Positions 44,701 to 56,436 of a stretch of 64,000 nt of DNA are shown in pieces. Origin of the DNA: Physella acuta (lineage: Eukaryota; Mollusca; Gastropoda; Physidae); assembly GCF_028476545.1 (NCBI RefSeq), contig NW_026731930.1, positions 605,001-669,000 on the forward strand, read 5' to 3'. Position 1 is the first letter of the stretch. Each line of letters opens with the position of its first letter. Both the position numbers and the translations under genes were made by a program. The notes under the pieces are model-generated. The model searched no databases. It saw only the letters and a list, made by a program, of their open reading frames with translations, and had not been told where the DNA came from.

Positions 44701-45740
44701 ACTGTAAAAAAAAAAAAAAAATAAAATAAAAAAAAAGAACTCGCTTTCTTTAAAAAAAAAAACTTGTGTCGCTCAAGTATTTAATATATCTCATGTACGA
44801 CCACATGGTAATGAAAAGCAACGTTTGTAATTCGTTTTTTCCCCAATCTTACAACATTTCTATGAACAGATTTATATCCGCAAGCATATTATATTTGGCA
44901 TCATTGGAAAGCTAGATTTATCATGTATTTGATAATTGCATTTCACATTATCCCGGAAACACAATAAGCTGATGGGTGGAGTTGGACGTCATTTTAGGGG
45001 GGGTCTGATTTTTTGTGACGATGTGTGACGTAGGTGGGGGGAGGGGGTAAAAAAATGGCCAAAAAAGCGTGACGTCATTTATGGACGATTCTAATCAGCG
45101 TTACAAATTTCACTTATATGGTATATTCATGACCTACTTTTCGTTATTTTTATTTTTTTTTTGCTGTTTTTCTCCGTTTGCAGTTTTTAGAACCAAAAAG
45201 CCTACTACTTTTTTTTTTATAAAACAATGCCCAACATATCTTCAGTAATTGTTCTTCAAGCAAACATAAAACTTTTGTCATGAGATAATGTTGATAGCTT
45301 TCAGAGAAATAAAGTTTATGATAAATAATATGCTAATTTCGAAACATTTGCGTACTTAAAAGGGTGCGATTTTTAGGACCTTGTAGAAACCTGACCAGTA
45401 GTTATATCAAAAACTTGTGGTGACAAAAGCTTTAAAATGTACTCAATTTGAGTAGCGAATTTTGTAACAATAATTTTAAAAAAAAAAATAAACCAAATAT
45501 AAAACAAAAGGTCAATCACTTAGACTTATTCATATTCTGTCTTCGATCTTCGTGGGAACATTTTAAAAAAATCATATTGACTGATTGGGTTCCCTAATCA
45601 AGCGCTATTATCGTGGCTAGAAACTATCATATAATTTGTTGAAATTATTTTTGATTTGATAGCCAACATAAAAAAACATGTTTTTATTTAAATAATTACA
45701 TACCTTAATCTATTCCAAGTTTAACAAATAAAGTGATAAT
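44701..45740. other. AT-rich intergenic DNA around a MITE scrap
   Basis: Apart from the MITE fragment at 44,985-45,091, no gene or named element. A/T homopolymer runs are frequent. Confidence 0.4.
44985..45091. mobile_element. Truncated GGGGTC-type MITE
   Basis: GACGTCATTTTAGGGGGGGT, TTTGTGACGATGTGTGACGT, AAAAAAGCGTGACGTCATTT, ATGGACGATTC corresponds to the last quarter of the 434-bp MITE. Confidence 0.82.
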
Positions 45741-45929
45741 AGTGTTGGAACCAAATCGAGACAAGAATTATATCATTAAAGCTATAAACAAAAGCTTAGC
45801 TAAAACAGGACATGTAAACATTCTTTATAGTCAGTTGCATTGATACTGTATTGTACCGTTGCTGATCGCGCTGTGTAAATGCAAAACCTAAGTTCAAAGT
45901 TCAACTCTCACAGTCTTAATGTCTTACAC
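45741..45929. repeat. Family A copy 7, left part
   Basis: ATATCATTAAAGCTATAAAC, ACATGTAAACATTCTTTATA, AACTCTCACAGTCTTAATGT corresponds to 18,320-18,470. Interrupted by a hAT element; it resumes at 47,759. Confidence 0.65.
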
Positions 45930-47750
45930 CACGGGTTCCCAACCTGGGGGTCGCGACCCCCCTGGGGGTCGCGAAGGTCTTTCTGGGGGGTCGCTAACTG
46001 GTATACTAAAACCTTAGTAATTTAAAACAAAACATAAATATTTAGAAGAATTTTTTAAAATTCGGCTTCATTAACATCACTGGAAATGGAATAGAGAAGA
46101 AGCAATGCGTACTGTACAAAGTTGTTCTCAGTCACGAATCTATGAAATCTTCAAAACTAAAACGTCATTTGAGACGAGTCATTGGAACACACACAAAATT
46201 TTTTTTGTTAACGCCAACCTATGTCATTATAATTATCTTAATTTTATTTTTAATAGAAGAATAGTGTAAGAAGCTAGTTGCAAACGCCAGAGGCTTGATC
46301 GAAATGGAAGTTTTCTTCAGCATTAGTGCAAGCATCAAATGAAGTCGCGATAGAAAATGCCAAGCAAAAAAAACAATAAGAGAAAATCTCATCAAACGCT
46401 GCATGTACGTAAATGTTAAATAACACATTTTTATTGGAATTAAGCTTTCACCATTGTTTGCTTTTGAAGTTGAAAAATCAACAGACGCGAGTTCGTGTGC
46501 GCAGTTGCTGGTCTGTGTCTATATTCATGCGGATGATAGCAAAGAAGAGTTGCTCTTTTGTGAAGATAGCATGGAGAAAATAAATACCTTTTTTGAAACT
46601 GGATGATTAAAATGGGTTAGAACGGCTGTGGGGGTTTTTACGGATGGTGCGCATCTATGTTTAGCTCAAAATCGGGCTTTCAGAAAACAGAAAAGATTTA
46701 GCTCCCTAACCACTGCCCTAACCAATCGACATCAAGAGTCCATTGCTAGTATAAGTCGTAAATTATATAAAATTTGGAGTCTTCAAAGAACTGAGCAAAA
46801 ACATTAATATAGATCACGAGGTTCTGCTCTTCTACACTACAGTACTCTGGCTGTCAAACAAAATGTTGTGAATCGTGTTTTTGAATTGAATTCTAAAATC
46901 AAATTGTTCTTGGAAGTGCAAAGGAAACAAGACTTTTTGGTATACTTAAAACGACATAGAGTGGTTGAAGAGAGTATCATACCTAGCAGTTGTGTTCGAA
47001 CATCAACATAAGCTTAACCTGAAGCTTCAGGGAAAATGAACGATTATTATAACTTTCCATGATAATCTCGGGGCATTTTTATCAAAGCTGCAAAATAGGT
47101 AAAGAAAATAAATCTTGGAAATATTGTAAATTTGAGACTGCGGTGTGGTAGATGAATCTGATTGTGAGATAATTAAAATTTTGAAAGAAGCGATTTCTGG
47201 GCATCTTGAATCGATTGAAAACGAACTGCATCGCTATTTCTCTGAGCTGAAAAAAAGAAGAATCTGCATTTACGCATTACCCATTCTCTTCATCCCTTGA
47301 TGTTGCCAGCATTCCCGATGAATTACAAGATGAATTCTTTGGATTGCAGAATGATTCCGAGTAAGATGAAAAACTGCAGACACAATTTTGGTGTAGTATT
47401 CACCATTCATACCCAAACGTAAAATTGATTGACTTTTCGAGAATATATTTTCAACACTATTCTTCTATTAAAAACAAAATTAAGATAATTATAATGACAT
47501 AGGTTGGCGTTAACAAAAAATTTTTTTTAATTAAAAACTTAACCACGAATGTTTTGTGAATAGTATGCAATTTTACTCATGCTATTAAAACAGTTATCAA
47601 GAGTAGTTCATATTGAAAGTCTACTAGAAAATCTTATTTTAGTGCTTATTAATTTCCCTACTAATTTCGGCTTTTTAATTCTATGGGGGTCGCGGGCCAC
47701 TTACTTTTTATAAAAGGGGGTCGCCACTCGAAAAAGGTTGGGAACCACTG
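45930..47750 (+). mobile_element. Full-length but decayed hAT (BED-finger transposase)
   Basis: Terminal inverted repeats CACGGGTTCCCAACC and (complement of right end) CAGTGGTTCCCAACC, with a perfect 8-bp duplication TCTTACAC at 45,922-45,929 and 47,751-47,758. Coding relics in order: BED zinc finger FGFINITGNGIEKKQC..SHESMKSSKLKRHLRR (46,061-46,190; the second zinc cysteine is replaced by Tyr); ASNEVAIENAKQKK (~46,330); FTDGAHLCLAQNRAF (~46,635); HEVLLFYTTVLWLSNK..NRVFELNSKIKLFLEVQRKQ (~46,815-46,930); EIIKILKEAISGHLESIENE (~47,170); DVASIPDELQDEFFGLQND (~47,300). At the C-terminus the usual YLCE..FS region is deleted, leaving FQHYSSIKNKIK. It has several stops and frameshifts and is inactive. 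It resembles ZBED5/FAM200/SCAND3-type hAT transposases. Confidence 0.92.
46196..46269. repeat. Inverted duplication within the hAT, left arm
   Basis: GTTAACGCCAACCTATGTCA, TTATAATTATCTTAATTTT and TTTTTAATAGAAGAATAGTG are the reverse complement of 47,456-47,528, with only one or two differences over about 72 bases. The right arm is the native C-terminal coding region (SSIKNKIKIIIM), so this left arm is the inserted copy. It splits the transposase between the BED finger and the catalytic domain. Confidence 0.9.
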
Positions 47751-47758
47751 TCTTACAC

Positions 47759-48190
47759 GATGTCTTTGCATTAGTAGAAGTGTTGGATTGTTGGTAATAT
47801 GTTTGGGTATATTGTAAACATAAATCAAACGAAAAATATTACATGTGTTTGACTAAAAATACTTATTTACTTATTACTTCCCATTATATTTACTAAACAG
47901 CTCACGGGAGACACTTTTCTTCTAGTTTATACCACTAGCCGTGCAAATGAACTGATACAATATACAGAAATCCGACTAGTAAGTCTGAATTGCAAATTAA
48001 ATACATTCTATTACAATAACAAGCTTGGGTTGCATGTAATTTTTTTCTGAACAATTTTTTTTGTAATTTTTTGAAGACCAAAAACTATAAGGAGTTTGTT
48101 ATCGCTCATTAAAGACATGCGAATAAGTCGGTTCGATCAATATTTTTTATCTTTCTCTATAGCTTTGTATTTTACTACTTATTTTCAAAG
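47759..48190. repeat. Family A copy 7, right part
   Basis: TTGGATTGTTGGTAATATGT, TTTGGGTATATTGTAAACAT, ATTACTTCCCATTATATTTA, GCGAATAAGTCGGTTCGATC follow the family A order. Confidence 0.65.
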
Positions 48191-48743
48191 GCTGTCTTAG
48201 TGCCATTTATGGAACTTAAAATGTGTAACGGTGCTTAGTACTGCCAGTGTAAAATTATCTATAACTTTAATTTAGTCTTTTATTATTTTTTTTGTAACTC
48301 GTATGTTAGTGTTATGTTGATTGTTGCAAAGATTTTATTTTTTACCTGTCTGGTGGTGAGAGCAGGGCTTTAAATTTTTTCTCAAGCCATAACAAGAGGG
48401 TTGGTTGTAAGTAGTGTCACAGTATGTTTTATCTGCTTTTGATGACATGCGAGTACTGTAATAGTTTTCATGACACATGACAAACTTGGGTCCTTGTCAA
48501 TTAATGTTGATCATCATCATATCTTCACAGTTCTCCTAATGTTGTGTAGGTGTTCTCATCACATTGATAATCATCATTCACTAGTTTCATTATCATTGTA
48601 TCTTTGTAGTATAGAAAAACTTGAACACAGTCTTAAAAAATAGTCATTGTTTTTTTTTCACCACTATTGTTCATACTTTTGATGTCCATGAAAACCTGTG
48701 TTGTAATAAAATTAAAATAAAAGTAATATAACTGTAAAAAAAA

Positions 48744-48744
<1 letters not shown>
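48191..48744. other. Intergenic, no gene seen
   Basis: T-rich; nothing recognised. Confidence 0.35.

Positions 48745-48820
<76 letters not shown>
48745..48820. repeat. (TA)n microsatellite
   Basis: TA run of about 75 bases. Confidence 0.98.
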
Positions 48821-48822
<2 letters not shown>

Positions 48823-49189
48823 AAAATAAATAAATAATCGAAAACGACTTCGTAGAAATTACATAAACGTGTCAACTCCTGATGTTGCTTCTGATGGATG
48901 ACGTAACTATTGTTCTTTGAAGAAGATGACGTTTAATTGTCAGAACAAATCACCTGTTATAATTACGTTAATATTGATGTGTTGTTCAATTTTATTGTAT
49001 TTCATTTTAAAATCTCAAACCTAGGCCTGACGTTTACAGTGCAGTACCTTTAATGTCGAGCATGTTTATTTCGATTTTTTTTTTGCTTTTAAAACAAAAA
49101 AGTTTGAACGAATCAGTGCAAGAAGCATATACTAATGTATGCATAAACAATGCAACCATCTTTTTAAAATGAACTGTCAAAGGGACGCA
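48821..49189. other. AT-rich with short dispersed scraps
   Basis: Positions 48,890-48,945 resemble 19,060-19,100 (GATGAC.TATTG.TC, GAAGATGA). Positions 48,985-49,075 match 15,330-15,416. Confidence 0.45.
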
Positions 49190-50600
49190 ACATCAGAAAT
49201 ACCGCGTAACTCAAGAAATGTATATTTTTTTCACCTACTTTTAAAAAAATGCATTAGATTGAATATTTTATTTAAGATAATATACTAAAAATTTATTACA
49301 ATATCTAATCCTACATCGTTCTTTTAACTATTTGCACATGATAATGCACTTGTACACATAAGTATGACTAAATTGTATGCTTTAAAATTAACGTAATTAA
49401 ACAGTGGTAGTACAGAAAAATACATAGGTATTAGATCTTAGCTGGAGCCTTGGAATATGTTTACGACGAAATGTAAATCATAGGAAGAAAACATAGAATA
49501 AACCAAATGATTGCTTTCCATACACCTAACATTTCCGTAAGTAACACATGTTATATATAGTAGATGAATTTAGACCGTTATATTCCAAAATCCCTGATCC
49601 GAAAGTTGGGATCCAGAAGTTAAATCTTTTGGACGTTCTGTATTACACCCACCTCAGATGGGTACCTGACTAACGTTAGGAAAAACTACGGCCACAGCTA
49701 AGACATCCGTACAGAACCCGTGAGATATAGAACACTTTGATCTTAGCCAAAAGGCCGATAATTTTAAATGGTGCAATCAATCACTCGACTACTCAGACCA
49801 ATGTGGTGAATGCTTTAAATGACAGTTTCAATAACTTGATTAATGATTGTATCAACATATGGTCTTCCATATTGAACTTACACACAACTTTATATTAAGC
49901 TACATCTGGTCCGCTCCCAAAGTAGCAGATACATATTTGATAGGGCCAGATATTTTCTATTTTAGTTAATTTTAAATGTGTGTAATAGATTAGGCTTACT
50001 GCATTGCTCATATTGTTATTTTTTTTCACAAATGCAGATAAGCGTTTACGTTAATTCATGCTCCGAAAGTTTTCAAAGGGAAATAATTACCTGAGTAATT
50101 GACATATCAAATAGAATGAATGCGTTGGAAATAATTCAAATAAAATAGGCATAATGTTTTATTTGTCGAAACGTACTCGCTTTAAAATATTATTTTTTTC
50201 GTTTAAGAAATGATAAAAACTGAATATATATCTTTGCTTTCTATTTAAAATGTGTATGTCATTGAAAAATAAACACAGTCGCGATATCTGTAACACATTT
50301 AGAAGACATGTGATAAAGTCGGATTGATTAATGTTCGCTGTCCTCTGCATATTTTCTATACGAATTTCCTGATTTAATGAATTATATTATATAATAACTT
50401 CACAACCGACAGAACCATGTTCGTGTAGCCACCTTCAAAAAATGTTCCTGTTTGAACGGTGCCATTAAAGCTTTAACACATCTTTTGATAAGTTGATTCT
50501 TTGGTTTAGCGAGTTTTGGCTTTGCTTTTTGTTGTGAAGTTGAATTTTCAGAGAATGTGTTTGTGGTACTTTAAAAGTAGAACAGTTCAACACTATGCGT
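49190..50600. repeat. Family B copy 7 with SINE module
   Basis: Coding-like peptide relic at 49,436-49,500, GTTGGGATCCAGAAGTTAAA (eroded B box), CCACCTCAGATGGGTACCTG, ACTAACGTTAGGAAAAACTA, GGCCACAGCTAAGACATCCG, the best-preserved U2-like core (49,724-49,758), CACTCGACTACTCAGACCAA, CGTTACGTTAATTC-like downstream AT-rich DNA and AAAGGGAAATAATTACC. Confidence 0.75.
49724..49758 (-). pseudogene. U2 snRNA 5'-end-like segment (antisense), exact core
   Basis: The plus strand GATCTTAGCCAAAAGGCCGA (49,739-49,758) is the exact reverse complement of nucleotides 9-28 of animal U2 snRNA (TCGGCCTTTTGGCTAAGATC). Two more bases match (TCAA), giving 22 in a row at 49,737-49,758. On the minus strand it continues AAGTGTTCTATATCT, close to U2 AGTGTAGTATCTG with one extra A. 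The extreme 5' end has decayed to AATTAT instead of CGCTTC. It is part of a repeat, not a complete U2 gene. Confidence 0.78.
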
Positions 50601-50709
50601 AAGGGCTATTGATGATATGAAAAGTTGTGTTTTACATTCATATAGCGCGTGTCAAAAATCATGTAATACAACACACGACACATCCGCACTATTCTTGAGT
50701 TTTAAAATG

Positions 50710-52689
50710 CTTTAAGGGCATGGGCGGGTGATGAGTACCAACTTCCTTATTTCCGAGTCTAAAGATGTAATACTTGGCTAATAGTTATAACTCAAAGAGA
50801 TAAGCATAAAAATATTTTTTTTTATTTTTTAAATCCTCCGTTGCCATGGTGACGGCGGCCATATTGGATTTTATTGACGATTTTTAAATGGAAATAACTC
50901 AAAAATGGTTTGTACAAATTTCATAAAAACTTAATATAGTCTGGAGACACATGTGTTTAACACTTCTGATGGATTACATTTTCAAAAAAGAAGATAGTTT
51001 TGTTTTTTTACTTTTTGTTCCCATACATCACTGTAAAAAATTCATTATTTTCGTCCAATTTTTTCACTATTTCAACAATACAATTTTTTTTTTTAAATTT
51101 CCAAAAGTGTTCTATCAGTTTTATTTGAACACATATACAGAGTAACTGGAGCAAATTTAGTTCAGTTCTGATAATTATTAACAAAGTTATTTCAATAATT
51201 GTGCACAAAAGTATCAAACTGAGAAAAAAGCAAAAAACCAACAAAAAGTTGCAAAAAAAGAAAATTTACAGCTGTATGTCACTAAAATTGTCAACATTTA
51301 TTGCCTGATGTATGGTGGTGCTGAACATATTCCTTCTGAGCTGGTTCAGCTGTTAGTTTCCTTTTTTCTGTCTTACTTTATTTTACCTAGAGCTGTAGTA
51401 AAGCTGTTGTGAAGGCGTTTTTTTTTTCTTTTTGGCGTCCTTCACTGAGTCTTCGACTATGGTTTCCTTCTTTTGACAGCAATGCCATAGTATGCATGGG
51501 CCCAATACTGAATTATGCTATCGCAGAAACAGCAGTATATTTTGCATGGTCTCATGTCTACTGAAGCCAATTATGATAAGACGATGTGTTTGTTTATTGT
51601 GAATGGCCTTGTTCTGGGTTATTTTGCAGTTGTATTCTTACGGTTTACAACATTTTTATTACTACCACACCATGCTTGAAGCAAACCCTTTACACTTTTT
51701 TCATCAAACCTAGCCACTACATCACAGTTACACTCTTGGTAAGGAAATGTATTGATAACATCAAGAAGCAAATCACAGTCGACAATAATTCTGCATGGCT
51801 GTTGTTTACAATTAGCACTATCAGTACTAGATGTAACAGTGCTTTCTTCTCTCTGTAAAAACTGTGTCTTACATTGCCGCAGTTTCTTAGTAAATGTGCA
51901 TATTACATCTGCACCAGTGCTTTTCTGAATAGTGCTAGATCGAGTAGAGGTAGCTGCAATCAGTTGCATTCGGATGTGCCCTTGCTTTAGTAAATTAGTA
52001 TATATTTTTAGCGAGTGTTTTGTTCTACCCATTATCGAAAGAGAAACAAATTAAATCGTCTCACTGCTAATGATAATTCACACATACTAATCTAAATTAT
52101 TAATAGTATATTTAATTGAAATAATTATATATTAAAATAATGTAAATATTTCACAGAAGCTTAGACACACACAACTAGATCAAACTTAGCAACGCGCTGA
52201 AACTCAGGGAATGTTTACTCCAGAAGCGAAACGACCAATCGCTAACTAGCTTCCGCCGTTGAATGCCAATGAAAAAATTGAGGTAAAAAATGTGCATACA
52301 TTTCAAAAACACGACTGAGTAAAATAAACAACTTTATGACGTAGAAAAATAATCACATTATAATATTTTGATTGGTCCTTTAATTTTAGAACCAATAAAG
52401 AAAGGAGGTCACGGCCTTTCCATTTATATGAAACACATTAGTCTTCCGCGAAGCCTAAAAGTACTATTCTAGGTCGAAAAATTGCTATTTTTACAAAAAA
52501 AAAGTACACAAATGACCCTGTACACACTACTTTGAACCCGGTTTTTCATAAATTAATAATGTTTTTAGGGTCATAACAATGTCATTTTTAGATTCAACGA
52601 TGGTTATTCTGTAAAGATCACGTAAAAGTGGGAAATCGATGATTTAGTGGATTTATGACAAAAAGTACACACGCCCATGCCCGTAAGTG
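50710..52689. mobile_element. Candidate DNA transposon, ~2 kb, unassigned
   Basis: Near-terminal inverted repeats: TTTAAGGGCATGGGCGGGTG (50,711-50,730) and, on the opposite strand, CTTACGGGCATGGGCGTGTG (complement of 52,668-52,687). The right flank (TAAGGTxxTGTATG at 52,690) matches the uninterrupted block G at 19,311, which supports this right boundary. The element carries a minus-strand open frame (51,619-52,032). The flanking duplication was not resolved. Confidence 0.6.
51619..52032 (-). CDS. Unrecognised transposon-borne protein, 137 aa
   Basis: Begins MGRTKHSLKIYTNLLKQGHI and is rich in Ser/Thr in the middle. The C-terminal third reads RIIVDCDLLLDVINTFPYQE, CNCDVVARFDEKSVKGLLQA, WCGSNKNVVNRKNTTAK. 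The IIVDCDLL..F..(C)xC..GL pattern recalls, from memory, the N-terminal region of invertebrate transposases annotated as Mutator-like, where CPECG is followed by a GL..C..C stretch. Here the zinc-binding cysteines are incomplete and the frame stops early, so it would be a broken first part of a transposase. Direction and position inside a TIR-flanked element fit that reading. Assignment is tentative. Confidence 0.4.
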   Translation of the reverse strand: MGRTKHSLKIYTNLLKQGHIRMQLIAATSTRSSTIQKSTGADVICTFTKKLRQCKTQFLQREESTVTSSTDSANCKQQPCRIIVDCDLLLDVINTFPYQECNCDVVARFDEKSVKGLLQAWCGSNKNVVNRKNTTAK

Positions 52690-53491
52690 TAAGGTGGTGT
52701 ATGCCATGATATTTAAATGAAGACCGAATTGTGACACGTTATATAATTGTAGGCTGATATGTTGGACGTTACTTAAACGGGATTGCCTTTTCTTTATCGT
52801 ATGTAGCTTGGCATTACGTGTAAAATCAAACACAAGTACAATCAAAACATGCTATAATATTTCTATATTTGCACATAATCAATCATCTACAATCTTGTAC
52901 CCTATTATTCATTACTTTGACTGTCTCGCCTATGTCCTAATACTTCTCGGTCTAATCTGACTACAATCGCTGTCTACACATAACTATCGAACTCCGCTAC
53001 TGCTAACTAATCCACGACTTCCCCCTACACGCTCAAATGATCAATAGTTTGATTGCAAACGATATCTACGTCCAACTCGCAACTGATGCTTCAGTGGTCA
53101 GCTGATCGTCTCATTGCTGCATTATATTGGTTCTGCAAGACCAAAGTCTAGTTGACCTATAATATGCTACCCCCTCGTTTCTCTATGACCTATATATTTC
53201 GTCATCACAGTGCCACATACACACTTCTTATATATGGAGAGCTCAATGTAATGTATTTTAAATGTTAAAGTTGACCAACTGGATGGTGTCAAGGTAGATG
53301 AGCCTTCAACCAAAGCTGATAAACATTATGTCACATCGTGTAGACTTGTATTCTAAGATAGACGTGCTTATTTCATTCCATAAATAATAGAGTATTAATG
53401 GAAATTGATTACTCAACGGTTAGATTGTATGCATGAAAATAAAATAATGCAATGCAACGAAAAATATATAAAAATAATAATACAACTATTC
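52690..53491. repeat. Dispersed block G copy 2 and block shared with 12.8 kb
   Basis: Positions 52,690-53,230 align with 19,311-19,880; 53,250-53,450 align with 12,835-13,030. No gene. Confidence 0.65.
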
Positions 53492-54833
<1,342 letters not shown>

Positions 54834-54947
54834 ATGGCAGCTGTTTCACGTGTTGCAAAAATTATAATGATTCCTGGTACACCAGGTACTGGTAAATCAA
54901 CTCTTGCCAAGGAGTTGTCTCAGCGAAGTGGACTGAATTACATTAAT

Positions 54948-56436
54948 ACTAGGCATACTGTCTAGCTTCGCTTAGGTTTTCTAAAAAATTGAGGAATTGA
55001 ATGATTAATTAATAGGTGATTGGCTGCTACTGTTAAATGATTAGGGCCTAAATTTATACAGTGGAGAAATTTTATGTCACTCAAATATTGATGGAATATT
55101 CGCAAACTTATTACTCGCACGGTTATTAGAACTGCAAGGGTTTTCTTAATAGTATCAATCAAATATTATAATAAATTACTTTCGCAATTAATTTTTACAA
55201 TTTCAGTACAATGCAAAACTTAATTTATAACAAAATATTTATTTAAAACAATGCTATACTTTATGATTTTTGTTTTTTTTTCTTAAAAAGAGTATACAAA
55301 ATATTTAAAGATTATTACATTAAAAAGTTACATCCCCTGTTCATAGATCAAATGACCAAATCTCGTATAATGAGAATTTCACTCGCGGTCACTTTTTAGC
55401 CCTCGTCCCATAAAATACACAGATTATATATGGAAATACGACTGGTCAGTTTTGACCCATTTAAGGAATTTTCCCGGGCATGGCGAGTTTTTTGTGACAC
55501 CCCAAGGCGTTCTCCTACCACCTCACAAAATTTCAAGGGGGGTCGTCGGAGGAAATTTTTTTTCGCAATAAAGCTCATATAAAGAGAATTTCACTCGCGG
55601 TCACATTTTAGCCGTGGTCGATGGCTTTGAGTGAAACAGACAGCTTTTCCTAAAGGTGAAGCCATTTACCTAAGAGCATGCAAAAATTAGCCAGATGTCA
55701 AGACGGTAAGTGCCATAAAATCCGTTTTGAAATCACCCTCTGTTTTTCATATAAAATACAAAGATTATATAGGGAAATACGACTGGTCAAGTTTGACCCA
55801 TTTAACGAATTTTCCCGGACATGACGAGTTTTTTGTGACACCTCAAAGCTATCTCCTACCACCTCACAACATTTCAAGGGGGGTCGTCGAATGAAAATAG
55901 TTTTCGTAATAGAGCTCATATATAGAGAATTTCACTCGCGGTCACATTTTAGCCCTCGTCGATGGCTTTGAGTGAAACAGACAGCTTTCCCTAAAGGTCA
56001 AGCCATTTACCTAAGAGCATGCAAAAATTAGCCAGATGTCAAGACGGTAAGTGCCATAAAATCCGTTTTGAAATCACCCTCTGTTTTTCCCATAAAATAC
56101 AAAGATTATATAGGGAAATACGACTGGTCAGTTTTTACCCATTTAACGAATTTTCCGGGACATGGCGAGTTTTTGTAACACCCCAAGGCGTTCTCCTACC
56201 ACCTCACAAAACTTCAAGGGGGGTCGTCGGAGGAAATTTTTTTTTCGTAATATAGCCCATATAAGGCGCCGGTCAGTCGAGGTCAGTTTTGACCCCCACT
56301 CCGTAGACTTTTCGGCCAAACGTCACCGGCCCTCGTGTTCTATCGCCCCAAGGCACCATCGTGTCAAATTTGACGCGCCTGCGGCGCCGGGAAGTGCCCT
56401 ATCAGGCACCTGACCATTTTGCTTTATATATATAGA
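54948..56436 (-). mobile_element. Non-autonomous Helitron, 1.49 kb, inside the AK6 retrocopy
   Basis: On the minus strand it starts TCTATATATATAAAGCAAAA after host A and ends ...GTATGCCTAG before host T, that is TC...CTAG at an A|T target. The host reads CATTAAT before and TTGGAGAAG after, restoring the AK6 peptide YIN/IGE with at most one shared base, so there is no target duplication. The 5' region (GGTGCCTGATAGGGCACTTC, CGGCGCCGCAGGCGCGTC) matches the fragment at 40,976. It contains three ~340-bp tandem units. No Rep/helicase coding is seen. Confidence 0.85.
55371..56262. repeat. ~340-bp tandem repeat, 3 copies (one internally deleted)
   Basis: Copies start at GAGAATTTCACTCGCGGTCA (55,371; 55,586; 55,925). 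Units 2 and 3 are about 339 bp; unit 1 is about 215 bp because it lacks the stretch GATGGCTTTGAGTGAAACAG through GAAATCACCCTCTG. Shared words: TACGACTGGTCA, CGTTCTCCTACCACCTCACA, CAAGGGGGGTCGTCG. It lies inside the Helitron. Confidence 0.92.

Noticed and set aside
49724-49758. A functional U2 snRNA gene
   Set aside because: Only the first ~45 nucleotides are represented; the stem-loops, Sm site and 3' region of U2 are absent.
54948-56436. An intron in an AK6 gene
   Set aside because: Borders lack GT...AG, and the segment has Helitron ends, tandem units and sequence shared with 40,976; it is an insertion in a retrocopy.
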